DNA of 64,000 nucleotides, taken from CAVTRI01 sp963737075. GTDB lineage: Bacteria; Actinomycetota; Acidimicrobiia; Acidimicrobiales; Palsa-688. Positions 8,685 through 16,971 of the stretch are shown piece after piece. Each line of letters begins with the position of its first letter. The first letter of the stretch is position 1. Where the stretch lies: the NCBI GenBank assembly GCA_963737075.1, contig CAVTRI010000001.1, forward strand, positions 682,001 to 746,000, read 5' to 3'. The notes under the pieces are model-generated. The model searched no databases and was not told where the DNA came from. It worked only from the letters and a program-made list of their open reading frames with translations. Made by a program: the position numbers and the translations under genes.

Positions 8685-9487
8685 GCGGCCTCGATCAGCT
8701 CGACGGCAGGCTCGTCGCGCAACCGGCGGATCACCCTTCGGGCCGCCCACCACTCGTGCCACCGCTCGGCGGCCACGGTGGTGATGACCATGACGACGAC
8801 GCCGGCCAGGCAGTCGCCCAAGTAGTGGTTGCCGGTCGCCATCACTGCGAACATAGTCACAACGGGGTACAGCCAGGCCAGCCACGTCCACCAGTGACGC
8901 CGGAACAGGAGCCACACCGCGTAAGCGGACCACGTGGCCCACGCCAGGTGCAGCGAAGGCATGGCCGCCAGCTCGTTGGCGTGGTGAGCCAACGTCCCGC
9001 TGTGCGAGGACCCGAACGCGTGGGTCAGCGCCACCACGTCGGGGTACTGGGACGGGACCGTCAGGCGCGGCGGCGCCATCGGGTAGCGCCAGAAGACGAA
9101 GAAGCCGACGACGTTGATCAGCACCAGCGACGTGCGTAGCGGGCGGTAGAGACCCGAGTGGCGCCACCACAGCCATCCGAGCACGGCCAGCGTGACCACA
9201 AAATGGGCGTTGTCGTAGTAGATCGATACCCACCAGCCGAGAGCGGGATGGACGCTGAGCCACCGGTCGAGGGCGTGCTCCGGATCGAGGTGCAGGCTCT
9301 GTTCGAGGTGCAGAAGGCTGCGAGCGTGGTCGTAGGGGGCGACGTGCCGGAGAGGCGTCAGGTTGCTGATGGCGTCGTAGGCCCAGCACAGCCACACGAT
9401 GACGAGCGCTTCGAGCCACCAGCGTGGTCGGGCTGGGTCAGAGCGAAGTGTTTGCGGCGCGTCGAGCGGGTTGCGGGGCGCCGACAT
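8681..9487 (-). CDS. PAP2-superfamily membrane phosphatase/inositolphosphotransferase-like protein
   Basis: A 268-residue integral membrane protein with about six hydrophobic segments. The three PAP2 signature blocks are recognisable: FWRYPMAPPRL, AAMPSLHLAWATW and MATGNHYLGDCLAG, the last with the catalytic His and Asp. The RYPMAPPRL form resembles the Aur1/Ipt1-like subgroup. Likely activity is on lipid phosphates or phospho-headgroups at the outer membrane face. It is the first gene of a two-gene unit with the LLM oxidoreductase, and a functional link between them is not evident. Confidence 0.8.
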   Translation of the reverse strand: MSAPRNPLDAPQTLRSDPARPRWWLEALVIVWLCWAYDAISNLTPLRHVAPYDHARSLLHLEQSLHLDPEHALDRWLSVHPALGWWVSIYYDNAHFVVTLAVLGWLWWRHSGLYRPLRTSLVLINVVGFFVFWRYPMAPPRLTVPSQYPDVVALTHAFGSSHSGTLAHHANELAAMPSLHLAWATWSAYAVWLLFRRHWWTWLAWLYPVVTMFAVMATGNHYLGDCLAGVVVMVITTVAAERWHEWWAARRVIRRLRDEPAVELIEAA

Positions 9488-9499
9488 GAGCCCCGAAGT

Positions 9500-10624
9500 C
9501 TACGAGGTCGCCGCCTCGAGCTGCAGGCCGCCAGCGACCACCATCTCATCGCGCCCCGCCGGGGCGGCCAACTGCACGCTCGGCGGCCAGTGGCTTCCTG
9601 TGCGAACCGGAAGGGCCAGGGCCGGGATACCGGCCAGATTGACGGGCAGCGCGTGGCGGATTTCGGACATTCGAGTCGCGTCGTCGAGACGGGGCGGGGG
9701 CTCGGCCAGCGTCGGCCAGGCGAGGAGGTCCACCCGCTCGAACACCCGACCTAACGACCCCCGCCATTCGTCGCCGTAGCGCCGTGCTGCTCCGATCTGG
9801 CCTGCCGACAGCTGACTGCCGGCCTGCAGGCGAGCCTCGACGTCCGCGCCTAGCTCGCCCGGGTGCGCTTGGGCGAGAGCGCCGTTGACGCGCCACGCCT
9901 CCGCGCCCATGAGCGTCAGCGTGGCTCGGTTGGCTTGCCCCCACCCGGGCAGCTCGATGTCGATCACCTCCCAGCCCGTGGCGGCGAGGGCGTCGTCGAT
10001 CGCACCGTCGATGGAGGAGTCGGCCGCCAGACGGAGCCGGCCGACGCGCCGGACGGTCTGAGCAGGCGAAGGTGCGAACCCCGGTTGCAGCAGGGCCATG
10101 CCTGCGATGATCCCCTTCACGTCGCGGGCCATGGGGCCGACGGTGTCCAGGCTCGGCGCCAGCGGGCGCACTCCCTCGATGGGCACGCGGCCCCACGTAG
10201 GCTTCAGCCCCACGATCCCACAGCAGGCAGCTGGAATGCGGATCGAACCGCCCGTGTCAGTGCCGAGCGCGACATCCGCGTCGCCGACGGCGACCGCAAC
10301 CGCCGATCCACTCGACGAACCACCTGGCACCCACGCGGGGTCGAGAGGATTCGCCGGCGTCCCGTACCACGGGTTGATGCCGCTCACCCCGAACGCCAAC
10401 TCGTGCAGGTTCGTCTTGCCCGTGAGCCTCGCCCGGCCGTCGCGCTCGGCAGCCCGGATCCCGGCCAAGCAGGCGGCGTCGGTGACCGCTGGCTTGGCCT
10501 CGGCGGCGAGCGCCTTGCACCCCGCCGTCGTCGCCCAACCCTCGATGTCGATGATGTCCTTGACCGCCACTCGGAGGACGCCGCCAGCCGTGGCGTCGTC
10601 GAAGCGGGCGATCCAGGTGCTCAC
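9500..10624 (-). CDS. amidase-signature family hydrolase
   Basis: A 374-residue protein with the Ser-cisSer-Lys triad. The Lys is in RVAVKDIIDIEG, the cis-Ser in VPGGSSSGSAVAVA and the nucleophile in GTDTGGSIRIPAACCG. It is shorter than many amidases (about 450-500 residues), mainly in the C-terminal part. I start at GTG 10624, which lies 4 bp after the stop of the upstream gene and just before STWIARFDD. An upstream in-frame start at 10720 would overlap that gene by 90 bp. It would hydrolyse an amide or ester. It is the last gene of the cyclase-ligase-SDR-decarboxylase unit. Confidence 0.85.
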   Translation of the reverse strand: MSTWIARFDDATAGGVLRVAVKDIIDIEGWATTAGCKALAAEAKPAVTDAACLAGIRAAERDGRARLTGKTNLHELAFGVSGINPWYGTPANPLDPAWVPGGSSSGSAVAVAVGDADVALGTDTGGSIRIPAACCGIVGLKPTWGRVPIEGVRPLAPSLDTVGPMARDVKGIIAGMALLQPGFAPSPAQTVRRVGRLRLAADSSIDGAIDDALAATGWEVIDIELPGWGQANRATLTLMGAEAWRVNGALAQAHPGELGADVEARLQAGSQLSAGQIGAARRYGDEWRGSLGRVFERVDLLAWPTLAEPPPRLDDATRMSEIRHALPVNLAGIPALALPVRTGSHWPPSVQLAAPAGRDEMVVAGGLQLEAATS

Positions 10625-10628
10625 GGGA

Positions 10629-11276
10629 TCAGGTCTTTTCCGAGATGTCAGCACCGATGTCTCTGGCCGCGTAGCCCTCAGGAGCCGCAACCTCCCTGAC
10701 CCGTTCGTCAACGTCGTCATACTCCAGCTTGAGGGCGCGGCTTATCACGGCATGCATGGCATACATGGCGGTGATATAGGTGAGCTCGAGAATCTGGCTG
10801 TCGCTCAGATGTTTCTGCAACCGCGCAAAGACGGCGTCGTCAACCCGTCCGCGATCGGCGACGATGGCATCGGTGTAGGCGAGGACCGCCCGTTCGAGCG
10901 GGCTGAACTCCTCGGACACACCCCATCCCGGGATCGCGGCAATCTTTGCCTCGGGCATCCCGAGCGCCCGGCACGACTTGCAATGCTGCGAGAACACAAA
11001 GGAACTACCGGCCAGCCATCCCGCTCGCGTCTGACCCAGTTCTCTCAGCACGGGGTCCAGCCGGTCTGTCGACCCCTGGTAGAGCGAGAACCCGGCGACC
11101 GCGTGGCTGAGCACACTGGGCGACAGCGCGAACACCGTCCACCAGTTGCCGGAGGTGCCCGTCGCCGTCCCCGGCTCGGCCACCGGGTCCCGGTCGGGAC
11201 CGAAGAGACGGTTATACGCTTGGCGAACAGTGTCGTCGGTAGCTTCTACCCGAGGCACTTGGCGAAGTCGCGGCAT
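10629..11276 (-). CDS. carboxymuconolactone decarboxylase/AhpD-like protein
   Basis: A 215-residue helical protein with the AhpD-like redox motif FSQHCKSCRALG (Cys about residues 98 and 101), followed by an all-alpha core with SPLERAVLAYTDAIV. The family includes gamma-carboxymuconolactone decarboxylase and alkylhydroperoxidase AhpD. The CxxC motif favours the AhpD-type redox branch. It sits between the SDR remnant and the amidase on one transcript, so a role in the same catabolic unit is inferred. Confidence 0.8.
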   Translation of the reverse strand: MPRLRQVPRVEATDDTVRQAYNRLFGPDRDPVAEPGTATGTSGNWWTVFALSPSVLSHAVAGFSLYQGSTDRLDPVLRELGQTRAGWLAGSSFVFSQHCKSCRALGMPEAKIAAIPGWGVSEEFSPLERAVLAYTDAIVADRGRVDDAVFARLQKHLSDSQILELTYITAMYAMHAVISRALKLEYDDVDERVREVAAPEGYAARDIGADISEKT

Positions 11277-11323
11277 ACCCGATCATGCAAAGGAGTCGCT
11301 CCTGCCGTCAACCTCACTGAGGC

Positions 11324-11685
11324 TTACGGTCGCGGCCCGTCGGCACTTCGGTGCATCAGCAAGTCCATGTAGTCGAACGACTTCCCCACGAATGCGTCCA
11401 GCGATTTCGGGCTTGCGAGCTGATACCGGTCCACGATGGCCGCCCATTCCGCTTCCCGCGGCGGCAGCTCCGCCGCGAACGTGATGGGTTTCGGCGAACC
11501 GGGTTCCATGCCCAGCGCCCCGGCGACCACCGCCACACATTCACCCACACCATGACGTCGCCGTTGCTGACGTCACCTGGGTGACGGCGGGACACGCCGA
11601 CCACCTCCCAGCTGGGCAAGGTCGCGAAGTGCTCGACCGGGGCCAGGCCGACGAGGCCGGAAGCCCCGGCGACGACTGCCTTCAT
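11324..11685 (-). pseudogene. remnant of a PRISE-type SDR
   Basis: It begins MKAVVAGASGLVG, a Rossmann GxxGxxG start, in ATGA overlap with the upstream ligase. After SRRHPG it jumps to NGDVMVWVNVW, which in the intact paralogue (27142-28236) lies about 220 residues further on. Another single-base shift then leads to GALGMEPGSPKPITFAAELPP and ends near 11324. The remnant therefore keeps both ends of the family and has lost the middle, including the catalytic region. A functional copy of the same family is encoded 15 kb away. Confidence 0.75.
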
Positions 11686-13229
11686 GTATGCGGCTGCTGG
11701 GTGACGACCGTTCGTAGTTCGCGCTTGAGAATCTTGCCTGCCGCGTTGCGGGGGAGCTCGTCCAGGAAGACGACCCGGCTGGGCTTCTTGTAGCCGGCCA
11801 GGTTGTCCCGGCACAGGCGGACGATGTCCTCCGCAGTGACCGTGGCTCCCTGCCGTGGCTGGACCACGGCGACGATGCGCTCGCCCCACTTCTCGTCCGG
11901 CTCACCGACCACGGCGGCTTCCGCAACACCGGGATGCTGGTAGATGATCTCTTCGACCTCGCGGCTGTAGACGTTTTCGCCGCCGGTGATGATCATGTCC
12001 TTCTTGCGGTCGACGATGTAGAAGTTGCCCTCCTCGTCCCGGCGGGCCAGGTCCCCGCTGTGAAACCACCCCCCGGCAAACGCTTCTTCGGTGGCGGCCG
12101 GGTTGCCCCAGTAACCGAGGGTTACCTGCGGCGCCTTGACCACCAGTTCGCCGATCTGCCCCGGCTTGACGTCGTCCATGCTGTCGTCGACGACCCGCAC
12201 CGCGCCGAGGGGCATGGTCTGGCCGACCGACGCCAGAAGGTCGGGCTCGCCGGCCAGCGCCCGCAGATGAGCCTCCGCCGGCTGATACAGCACATTGCCG
12301 CCGAGCTCGGTCATCCCGAATCCGGTGAACCACCGGGCGCCTTCGAAGCGGGCCATGCCCTGCTTCAACACCTCGATCGGCATGGCCGCCGACCCGTAGC
12401 CGACGCGCTCGACCGAGCGCACGTCGTAGCGGTCGATGTTCGGGTGTCGCAGCAGCATCGAGAGCATGGTCGGGGCGACCGTGATGTCGGTGATGCCGTG
12501 CTGGTCGATGTCCCGGAGGAAAACCTCAGGGTCGTACCCACGCATCAGATAGATCGGAAAGCCGGAGGTGTGCTGGACGAGGATCCCGTACCCGGCGACG
12601 TGGCAGAGGGGCCAGGGCATGAGCACGCGTGCGCCTCCGGACGGATGTTCCCAGGCCATGACCGAGTTGCACACCGCCGCCACCAGGTTGCGGTGGCTGA
12701 GCATCGCTCCTTTCGGAAGCCCGGTCGTGCCGCTCGTGTAAATGAGCCAAGCCACGTCGTTCTCGCGAACCTCGACGGAAGGCGCCCCCGGCGGAGCGGT
12801 GGCCAGCACCTCCTCGTAGGGGACGGCGCCCGGGCAGTCGCCGATGCCGATGACGTGGCGGACGCGCTCCAGGACCCCGGCCTGGCGCATGGATTCGAAG
12901 TAGGCGGGCTCGGTGATGAGCACCTCGGCTCCGGCGTCGGCCAGGATCTTGTCGATCTCCCGAGGGTGGAGCCGATAGTTGAGGAACGTGAGGGCCATCC
13001 CCGCCATGGGCACCCCGTAGTAGGCCTCCACATACTCGGGGAGGTTTTCGGCGAGGATGGCGATCCGGTCGCCGGGCGCCGCCAGCTCGAGAAGGCCCCC
13101 GGCCAGGCGGGAGGCGCGCTGGTACAGCTGCGCATAGGTCTGGGTCCGGTCGTCGAAGATCAGGGCAGGGGCGTCGGGGTGCTTGGCGGCCGAAAAGCCG
13201 AGCAGGTCGCTGACGAGCATGTCTTTCAT
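11682..13229 (-). CDS. AMP-dependent acyl-CoA ligase (FadD family)
   Basis: A 515-residue adenylate-forming enzyme. Motifs in order: IYTSGTTGLPKGAMLSHRN (P-loop), TGFGMTELGG, SGDLARRDEEGNFYIVDRKKDMIITGGENVYSREVE (hinge and A8) and the acyl-adenylate Lys in NAAGKILKRELR near the end. It activates a carboxylic acid to its CoA thioester using ATP. ATG 13229 has the SD AAAGGGGACC. The gene lies between a cyclase-family hydrolase upstream and an SDR remnant it overlaps by 4 bp, suggesting it activates the acid released by the hydrolase. Confidence 0.86.
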   Translation of the reverse strand: MKDMLVSDLLGFSAAKHPDAPALIFDDRTQTYAQLYQRASRLAGGLLELAAPGDRIAILAENLPEYVEAYYGVPMAGMALTFLNYRLHPREIDKILADAGAEVLITEPAYFESMRQAGVLERVRHVIGIGDCPGAVPYEEVLATAPPGAPSVEVRENDVAWLIYTSGTTGLPKGAMLSHRNLVAAVCNSVMAWEHPSGGARVLMPWPLCHVAGYGILVQHTSGFPIYLMRGYDPEVFLRDIDQHGITDITVAPTMLSMLLRHPNIDRYDVRSVERVGYGSAAMPIEVLKQGMARFEGARWFTGFGMTELGGNVLYQPAEAHLRALAGEPDLLASVGQTMPLGAVRVVDDSMDDVKPGQIGELVVKAPQVTLGYWGNPAATEEAFAGGWFHSGDLARRDEEGNFYIVDRKKDMIITGGENVYSREVEEIIYQHPGVAEAAVVGEPDEKWGERIVAVVQPRQGATVTAEDIVRLCRDNLAGYKKPSRVVFLDELPRNAAGKILKRELRTVVTQQPHT

Positions 13230-13245
13230 GACCGGTCCCCTTTGG

Positions 13246-13262
13246 ACAAGCGTTCGTTCAGG
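13246..13262. promoter_or_regulatory. candidate operator 2 (ACAAGCGTTCGTTCAGG)
   Basis: The sequence lies just upstream of the acyl-CoA ligase start and shares CGTTCGTTCA with the site at 14222. See the entries at 5231 and 14222. Function is inferred only from recurrence. Confidence 0.3.
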
Positions 13263-13265
13263 TTG

Positions 13266-14180
13266 TCATTTGATGGCCAGCGGGTTGATGGGCGAGCCGA
13301 CGGCCTTGGTGAACTTGATCGGCGGAGCGCAGAAGAAGAACTCGTAGGTTCCGTCGTCGGCACAGTCGGCGCTCAGCTCCTCGAAGTCCAGGATCTCTCC
13401 CAGGGTCATACCCATGTCGCGGATCAATACCATATGCACGTTGAAAACCGTGTCCGGGTCCTCGCCGGGCAGAACCTCGATCGCCCAGTTGTCGGAGCAC
13501 ACGGCGGCGATCTCGTGGTCATGGAGCCACTCGGTGCACGCCATCCCCAAGCCGGGCTCGCCGGCCATGAACGCCGGCGCGTCGTGCTCGGCGAGGAACT
13601 TCTTCCGCCAACCGGTGCGGAAGAGCATGACGTCGCCGGGCTTTACCTCCACCCCATGGGCGGTGGCGGCGCGATCGAGGTCGTCGGGGGTGATCACATA
13701 CCCCGCCTCGAGCCACTCGACACCGTGGAGACGGGCGACGTCGAGCAGCACGCCCCGGCCCGCGACGCCCTTCGCCTGCTTGTCGATGGAGTTCCGGGCG
13801 GCGCCGTGGGGGGTGACGTCCGTGGCCGGATAGCCGTTGTAGAGGTGGTCGTCGTAGTAGACGTGGGCCAGGCCGTCCCACTGTGATGCGCCCTGGAGGG
13901 GCATGAAGACGTAGTCATCGGCATAGCGGAAGCCCCCAGGAAACAGCTGGTCCGCTCCGGTCTCAGACATGAGCCGCACCGGGTTGATCCGGCCTCCGCC
14001 TGGCTGCGGGCCTTCGGCGTCGAAGGGGATGCCGAGGTCGAAGACCTTGCCCTGGCGGATCAGCCCGGCGGCCGCCACGAGGCGCTCGGGGGTGATGAGG
14101 TTGACCGTCCCCCGTTCGTCCTCCTTACCCCACCGACCCCAGTTGCGAAGGCGCTCACCGACGGCACGGAAGTCTTCCAC
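13266..14180 (-). CDS. cyclase-family (PF04199) metal hydrolase, paralogue 1
   Basis: A 304-residue protein from GTG 14180, chosen because AAAAGGAGACACA lies immediately upstream. An ATG 57 bp earlier has no such signal. The family contains kynurenine formamidase and isatin hydrolase, which open cyclic or acyclic amides. The usual metal motif HxGTHxD is here QGASQWDGLAH, keeping the Asp and the last His but replacing both earlier His residues with Gln. The C-terminal block CAPPIKFTKAVGSPINPLAIK is shared with the two other paralogues in this window. It heads a minus-strand unit with an acyl-CoA ligase. Confidence 0.85.
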   Translation of the reverse strand: MEDFRAVGERLRNWGRWGKEDERGTVNLITPERLVAAAGLIRQGKVFDLGIPFDAEGPQPGGGRINPVRLMSETGADQLFPGGFRYADDYVFMPLQGASQWDGLAHVYYDDHLYNGYPATDVTPHGAARNSIDKQAKGVAGRGVLLDVARLHGVEWLEAGYVITPDDLDRAATAHGVEVKPGDVMLFRTGWRKKFLAEHDAPAFMAGEPGLGMACTEWLHDHEIAAVCSDNWAIEVLPGEDPDTVFNVHMVLIRDMGMTLGEILDFEELSADCADDGTYEFFFCAPPIKFTKAVGSPINPLAIK

Positions 14181-14221
14181 TGTGTCTCCTTTTCCCCGGG
14201 GCGTGTCTGCGGCGGACGGTA

Positions 14222-14238
14222 ACGATCGTTCGTTCACC
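14222..14238. promoter_or_regulatory. candidate operator 3 containing palindrome AACGATCGTT
   Basis: ACGATCGTTCGTTCACC lies in the 117-bp divergent region between the paralogue-1 cyclase and the plus-strand acyl-CoA ligase. The perfect 10-bp palindrome AACGATCGTT (14221-14230) followed by CGTTCA is the best of three similar sites. It is plausible for a TetR-type repressor such as the one at 18647-19348, but this is not shown. Confidence 0.35.
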
Positions 14239-14297
14239 TGTCAAGGAGCTCGACGTCTGGGTATTGTGAGAGCAACACGTCGCCTGGGGGGTGGCTC

Positions 14298-15923
14298 ATG
14301 AGAGCACCAATGCTGAAGCGGGTGTCCACTTACGAGGAACTGTGGCACCTCATCGACTACCGCACGTTGAAGATTCCGTCCCAGTTCAACCTGGGCGTGG
14401 CATGCGTCGACGACCAGGACGCGGCCGCCCGCGCCCTGACGATCATCGCCCGCGACCGCACCTCGCAGGACTACACGTTCGGCGACGTCCAGGAGCGGGC
14501 CAATCGTCTGGCCAACGGCATGGCCCGGCTCGGGATAGGGCGGGGTGACGTAGTTGCGGTCGTCAACCCGCAGTCGCTGGAGACCGCGGTCGCTTACATG
14601 GCGCTGTTCCGGATGGGGGCGATCGCTCTGCCGTTGTCCTCTCTCTTCGGCCCTGACGCCCTCGCGTACCGCCTCCGCGACAGCGGGGCCAAGGCGGTCA
14701 TCACCGCGGCGGCGAACGTCGGCCGGATCCGTGAGGCCCTCGCTGACGCCAGCGTCCCGCTCGTGGTGATCGGAGACGAGGCGGATGCAGACGCACATCG
14801 GTGGGACGACCTGCTCTCGGAGGCGTCCGCCGAGTTCGTGCCGGTGACGACCGCCGCCGAAGACCCCGCCTTTCTCATCTACACCTCGGGGACCACGGGC
14901 AACCCCAAAGGCGCACTGCACGCCCACCGCATCGTCTTCGGGCAAATCCCGCCGTTCGAGGCCGTCTACGACTTCTACCCGCAGCCGGAGGACGTGCTGT
15001 GGTCGCCGGCGGACTGGGCCTGGATCGCCGGGATCATGGACATCCTGGTGCCGGCCTGGTTCTACGGGCTGCCGGTCGTTGTCGATACCGACCCCGCCGC
15101 GTTCAACGCCGAGCGGGCGCTGTGGCTCATGCGCGAACACCGCATCACGCTGACCCTCCTGCCAGCGACCGCGTTGCGGATGATCCGTGCCGGTGGCCTG
15201 CCCGGCGGAGATTTCTCGTTCCGGGCCATCTGCTCCGGCGGGGAGGCGCTGGGCGCCGACTTGCTCGCCTGGAGCGAGGAGTTCTTCGGATTCCCCGTCA
15301 ACGAGGCGTACGGGCAGACCGAGTTCAACGGCATCTGTGGCAACAGCGCCCGGGTATACCCGGTTCGGCCGGGATCGCTCGGCCGGGCTCTCCCTGGCAC
15401 CCGGGTGACCGTGCTCGACGACGAGGGTCGCGAGCTCGTAGACCAGGTGGGCGAGATAGCCGTCGACCGCCACACGCCGCTCACCATGCTGGAGTACTGG
15501 CACAACCCGGAGGGCACCCAGGAAAAGTTCCACGGAGACTGGCTGCTCACCGGCGACCTCGGCCGGATCGACGCCGACGGCTATATGTGGTTCGAATCAC
15601 GCAAGGACGACGTCATCAACTCCGCCGGGTACCGCATCGGCCCCGGCGAGATCGAGGACTGCCTGGGAGCTCACCCCGCGGTAGCGATGACCGCCGTCAT
15701 CGGCGTGCCGGACGAGCGGCGCGGGCAGGTGCCGAAGGCGTTCGTCGTCCTGCGCGAGGGTGTAGAGGGAACAGACGCCCTCGCAGACGAGTTGCGGACG
15801 CACGTCCGCGAACGCCTGGCGCGCCACGAAGTGCCGCGAGAGATCGCGTGGATCGACGACCTGCCGCGAACCACGACCGGGAAGATCATGCGCCGCGCGC
15901 TGCGCGACGACGCACCGACCTGA
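14298..15923 (+). CDS. medium-chain-type (ACSM-like) acyl-CoA synthetase
   Basis: A 541-residue adenylate-forming ligase of the acetyl-/medium-chain acyl-CoA synthetase branch rather than the FadD branch. The sequence AFLIYTSGTTGNPKGALHAHR is the P-loop. WSPADWAWIAGIMDIL and EAYGQTEFNGICGN are typical of this branch. GDLGRIDADGYMWFESRKDDVINSAGYRIGPGEIE holds the hinge, and TTTGKIMRRALR the catalytic Lys. It would activate a short or medium, possibly aromatic, acid. It is divergent from paralogue-1 cyclase and followed by paralogue-2 cyclase. Confidence 0.86.
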   Translation: MRAPMLKRVSTYEELWHLIDYRTLKIPSQFNLGVACVDDQDAAARALTIIARDRTSQDYTFGDVQERANRLANGMARLGIGRGDVVAVVNPQSLETAVAYMALFRMGAIALPLSSLFGPDALAYRLRDSGAKAVITAAANVGRIREALADASVPLVVIGDEADADAHRWDDLLSEASAEFVPVTTAAEDPAFLIYTSGTTGNPKGALHAHRIVFGQIPPFEAVYDFYPQPEDVLWSPADWAWIAGIMDILVPAWFYGLPVVVDTDPAAFNAERALWLMREHRITLTLLPATALRMIRAGGLPGGDFSFRAICSGGEALGADLLAWSEEFFGFPVNEAYGQTEFNGICGNSARVYPVRPGSLGRALPGTRVTVLDDEGRELVDQVGEIAVDRHTPLTMLEYWHNPEGTQEKFHGDWLLTGDLGRIDADGYMWFESRKDDVINSAGYRIGPGEIEDCLGAHPAVAMTAVIGVPDERRGQVPKAFVVLREGVEGTDALADELRTHVRERLARHEVPREIAWIDDLPRTTTGKIMRRALRDDAPT

Positions 15924-15996
15924 CCTCGACGTCAAGTTTTTGGCGCCGGATAGGGTCTAGGAGAGTCTGTCGAACAACGAAATGTGGGGAGGGAAC

Positions 15997-16957
15997 GTGG
16001 CAGAAGCACCATCGATGAATGACCTGCTTGGATCCGACAGCCCGAAGAACTGGGGGAAGTGGGGACCGGATGACCAGGTCGGCAGCCTCAACTATCTGAC
16101 CGCGGAGGAGGTCCAGCGGGGCCTCCGGGCTGCCCGGCAGGGCAAGGTGTTTACCTTGCAGGTGGTGATGGCGAACCCCGGCGGCGATCCCGTGTGGCCG
16201 GGTCGGCGGGGGGCCGAGAAATATATGGTCCTCGACGAGGGTGCCTGGCACGGCGAGAAAGGCCCGCAGTTCCCGGGAGGGCTGCACTATGCCGACGACT
16301 TCGTGACCGCCTACCTCCAGGGGTCCACGCAGTACGACGCCCTCGGGCACGTCTGGTACGACGGGCGCATCTGGAACGACTACGACGCCAGCACGACCAT
16401 CGGCGGACTGAGCCAGGCCAGTGTCCTGCCGATAGCTGAGCGGGGTGTGGTCGGCCGGGGCGTGCTGATCGACATGGCCCGTTTCCGGCGCAAGCCTTGG
16501 CTCGAAAAGGGAGAGACGTTCACCCACGAGGACCTCATGACCGCGGCGGAGGCTCAGGGCGTCACGCTCGACCGGCGAAGCATCCTTCTCATCCGCACGG
16601 GCTTTATCGAGTACTTCTACACGGTGCCGCCGAGCGAGTTCTACGACGGCTTCAACGAGCCCGGGCTGACCTACAGCCGGGAGTTGGTCGAGTGGTTCCA
16701 GGAGATGGAAATACCGAACCTGGTGACGGACACCATCGCCAACGAGGTCACCTACGAACCCAAGTCGGGCGTCGCCCTCCCGTTGCACTGTGCGCTCATG
16801 CGCAACCTGGGAGTGGCGTTGACTGAGATTCTGCCATCTCGGGAAGCTCGCCGAGGACTGCGCGGCTGATGGGCAGTGGGACTTCTTGTACACCGCGGCC
16901 CCGCTCAAGGTGTACAACGGCACGGGGTCGCCGGTAAACCCCGTCGCTATCAAGTAG
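15997..16957 (+). CDS. cyclase-family hydrolase, paralogue 2, frameshifted near the end
   Basis: From GTG 15997 (SD GGGGAGGG) this matches paralogue 3 closely: NWGKWGPDDQVGSLNYLT, LQGSTQYDALGHVWYD and PNLVTDTIANEVTYEP. As written, the frame ends early at 16869 after TEILPSREARRG. Deleting one base in the heptamer GATTCTG (16827-16833) gives TEICHLGKLAEDCAADG, then QWDFLYTAAPLKVYNG and the family ending GSPVNPVAIK at TAG 16955-16957. I annotate the restored end, about 319 residues. The next gene starts 15 bp later. The missing tail would remove part of the conserved fold, so the frameshift matters if it is real. Confidence 0.8.
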
Positions 16958-16971
16958 AGGGAGTTGCAAAG

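Noticed and set aside
11934..13886. 650-residue open frame on the plus strand
   Set aside because: It is antisense to the acyl-CoA ligase and cyclase genes, which carry full family motifs.
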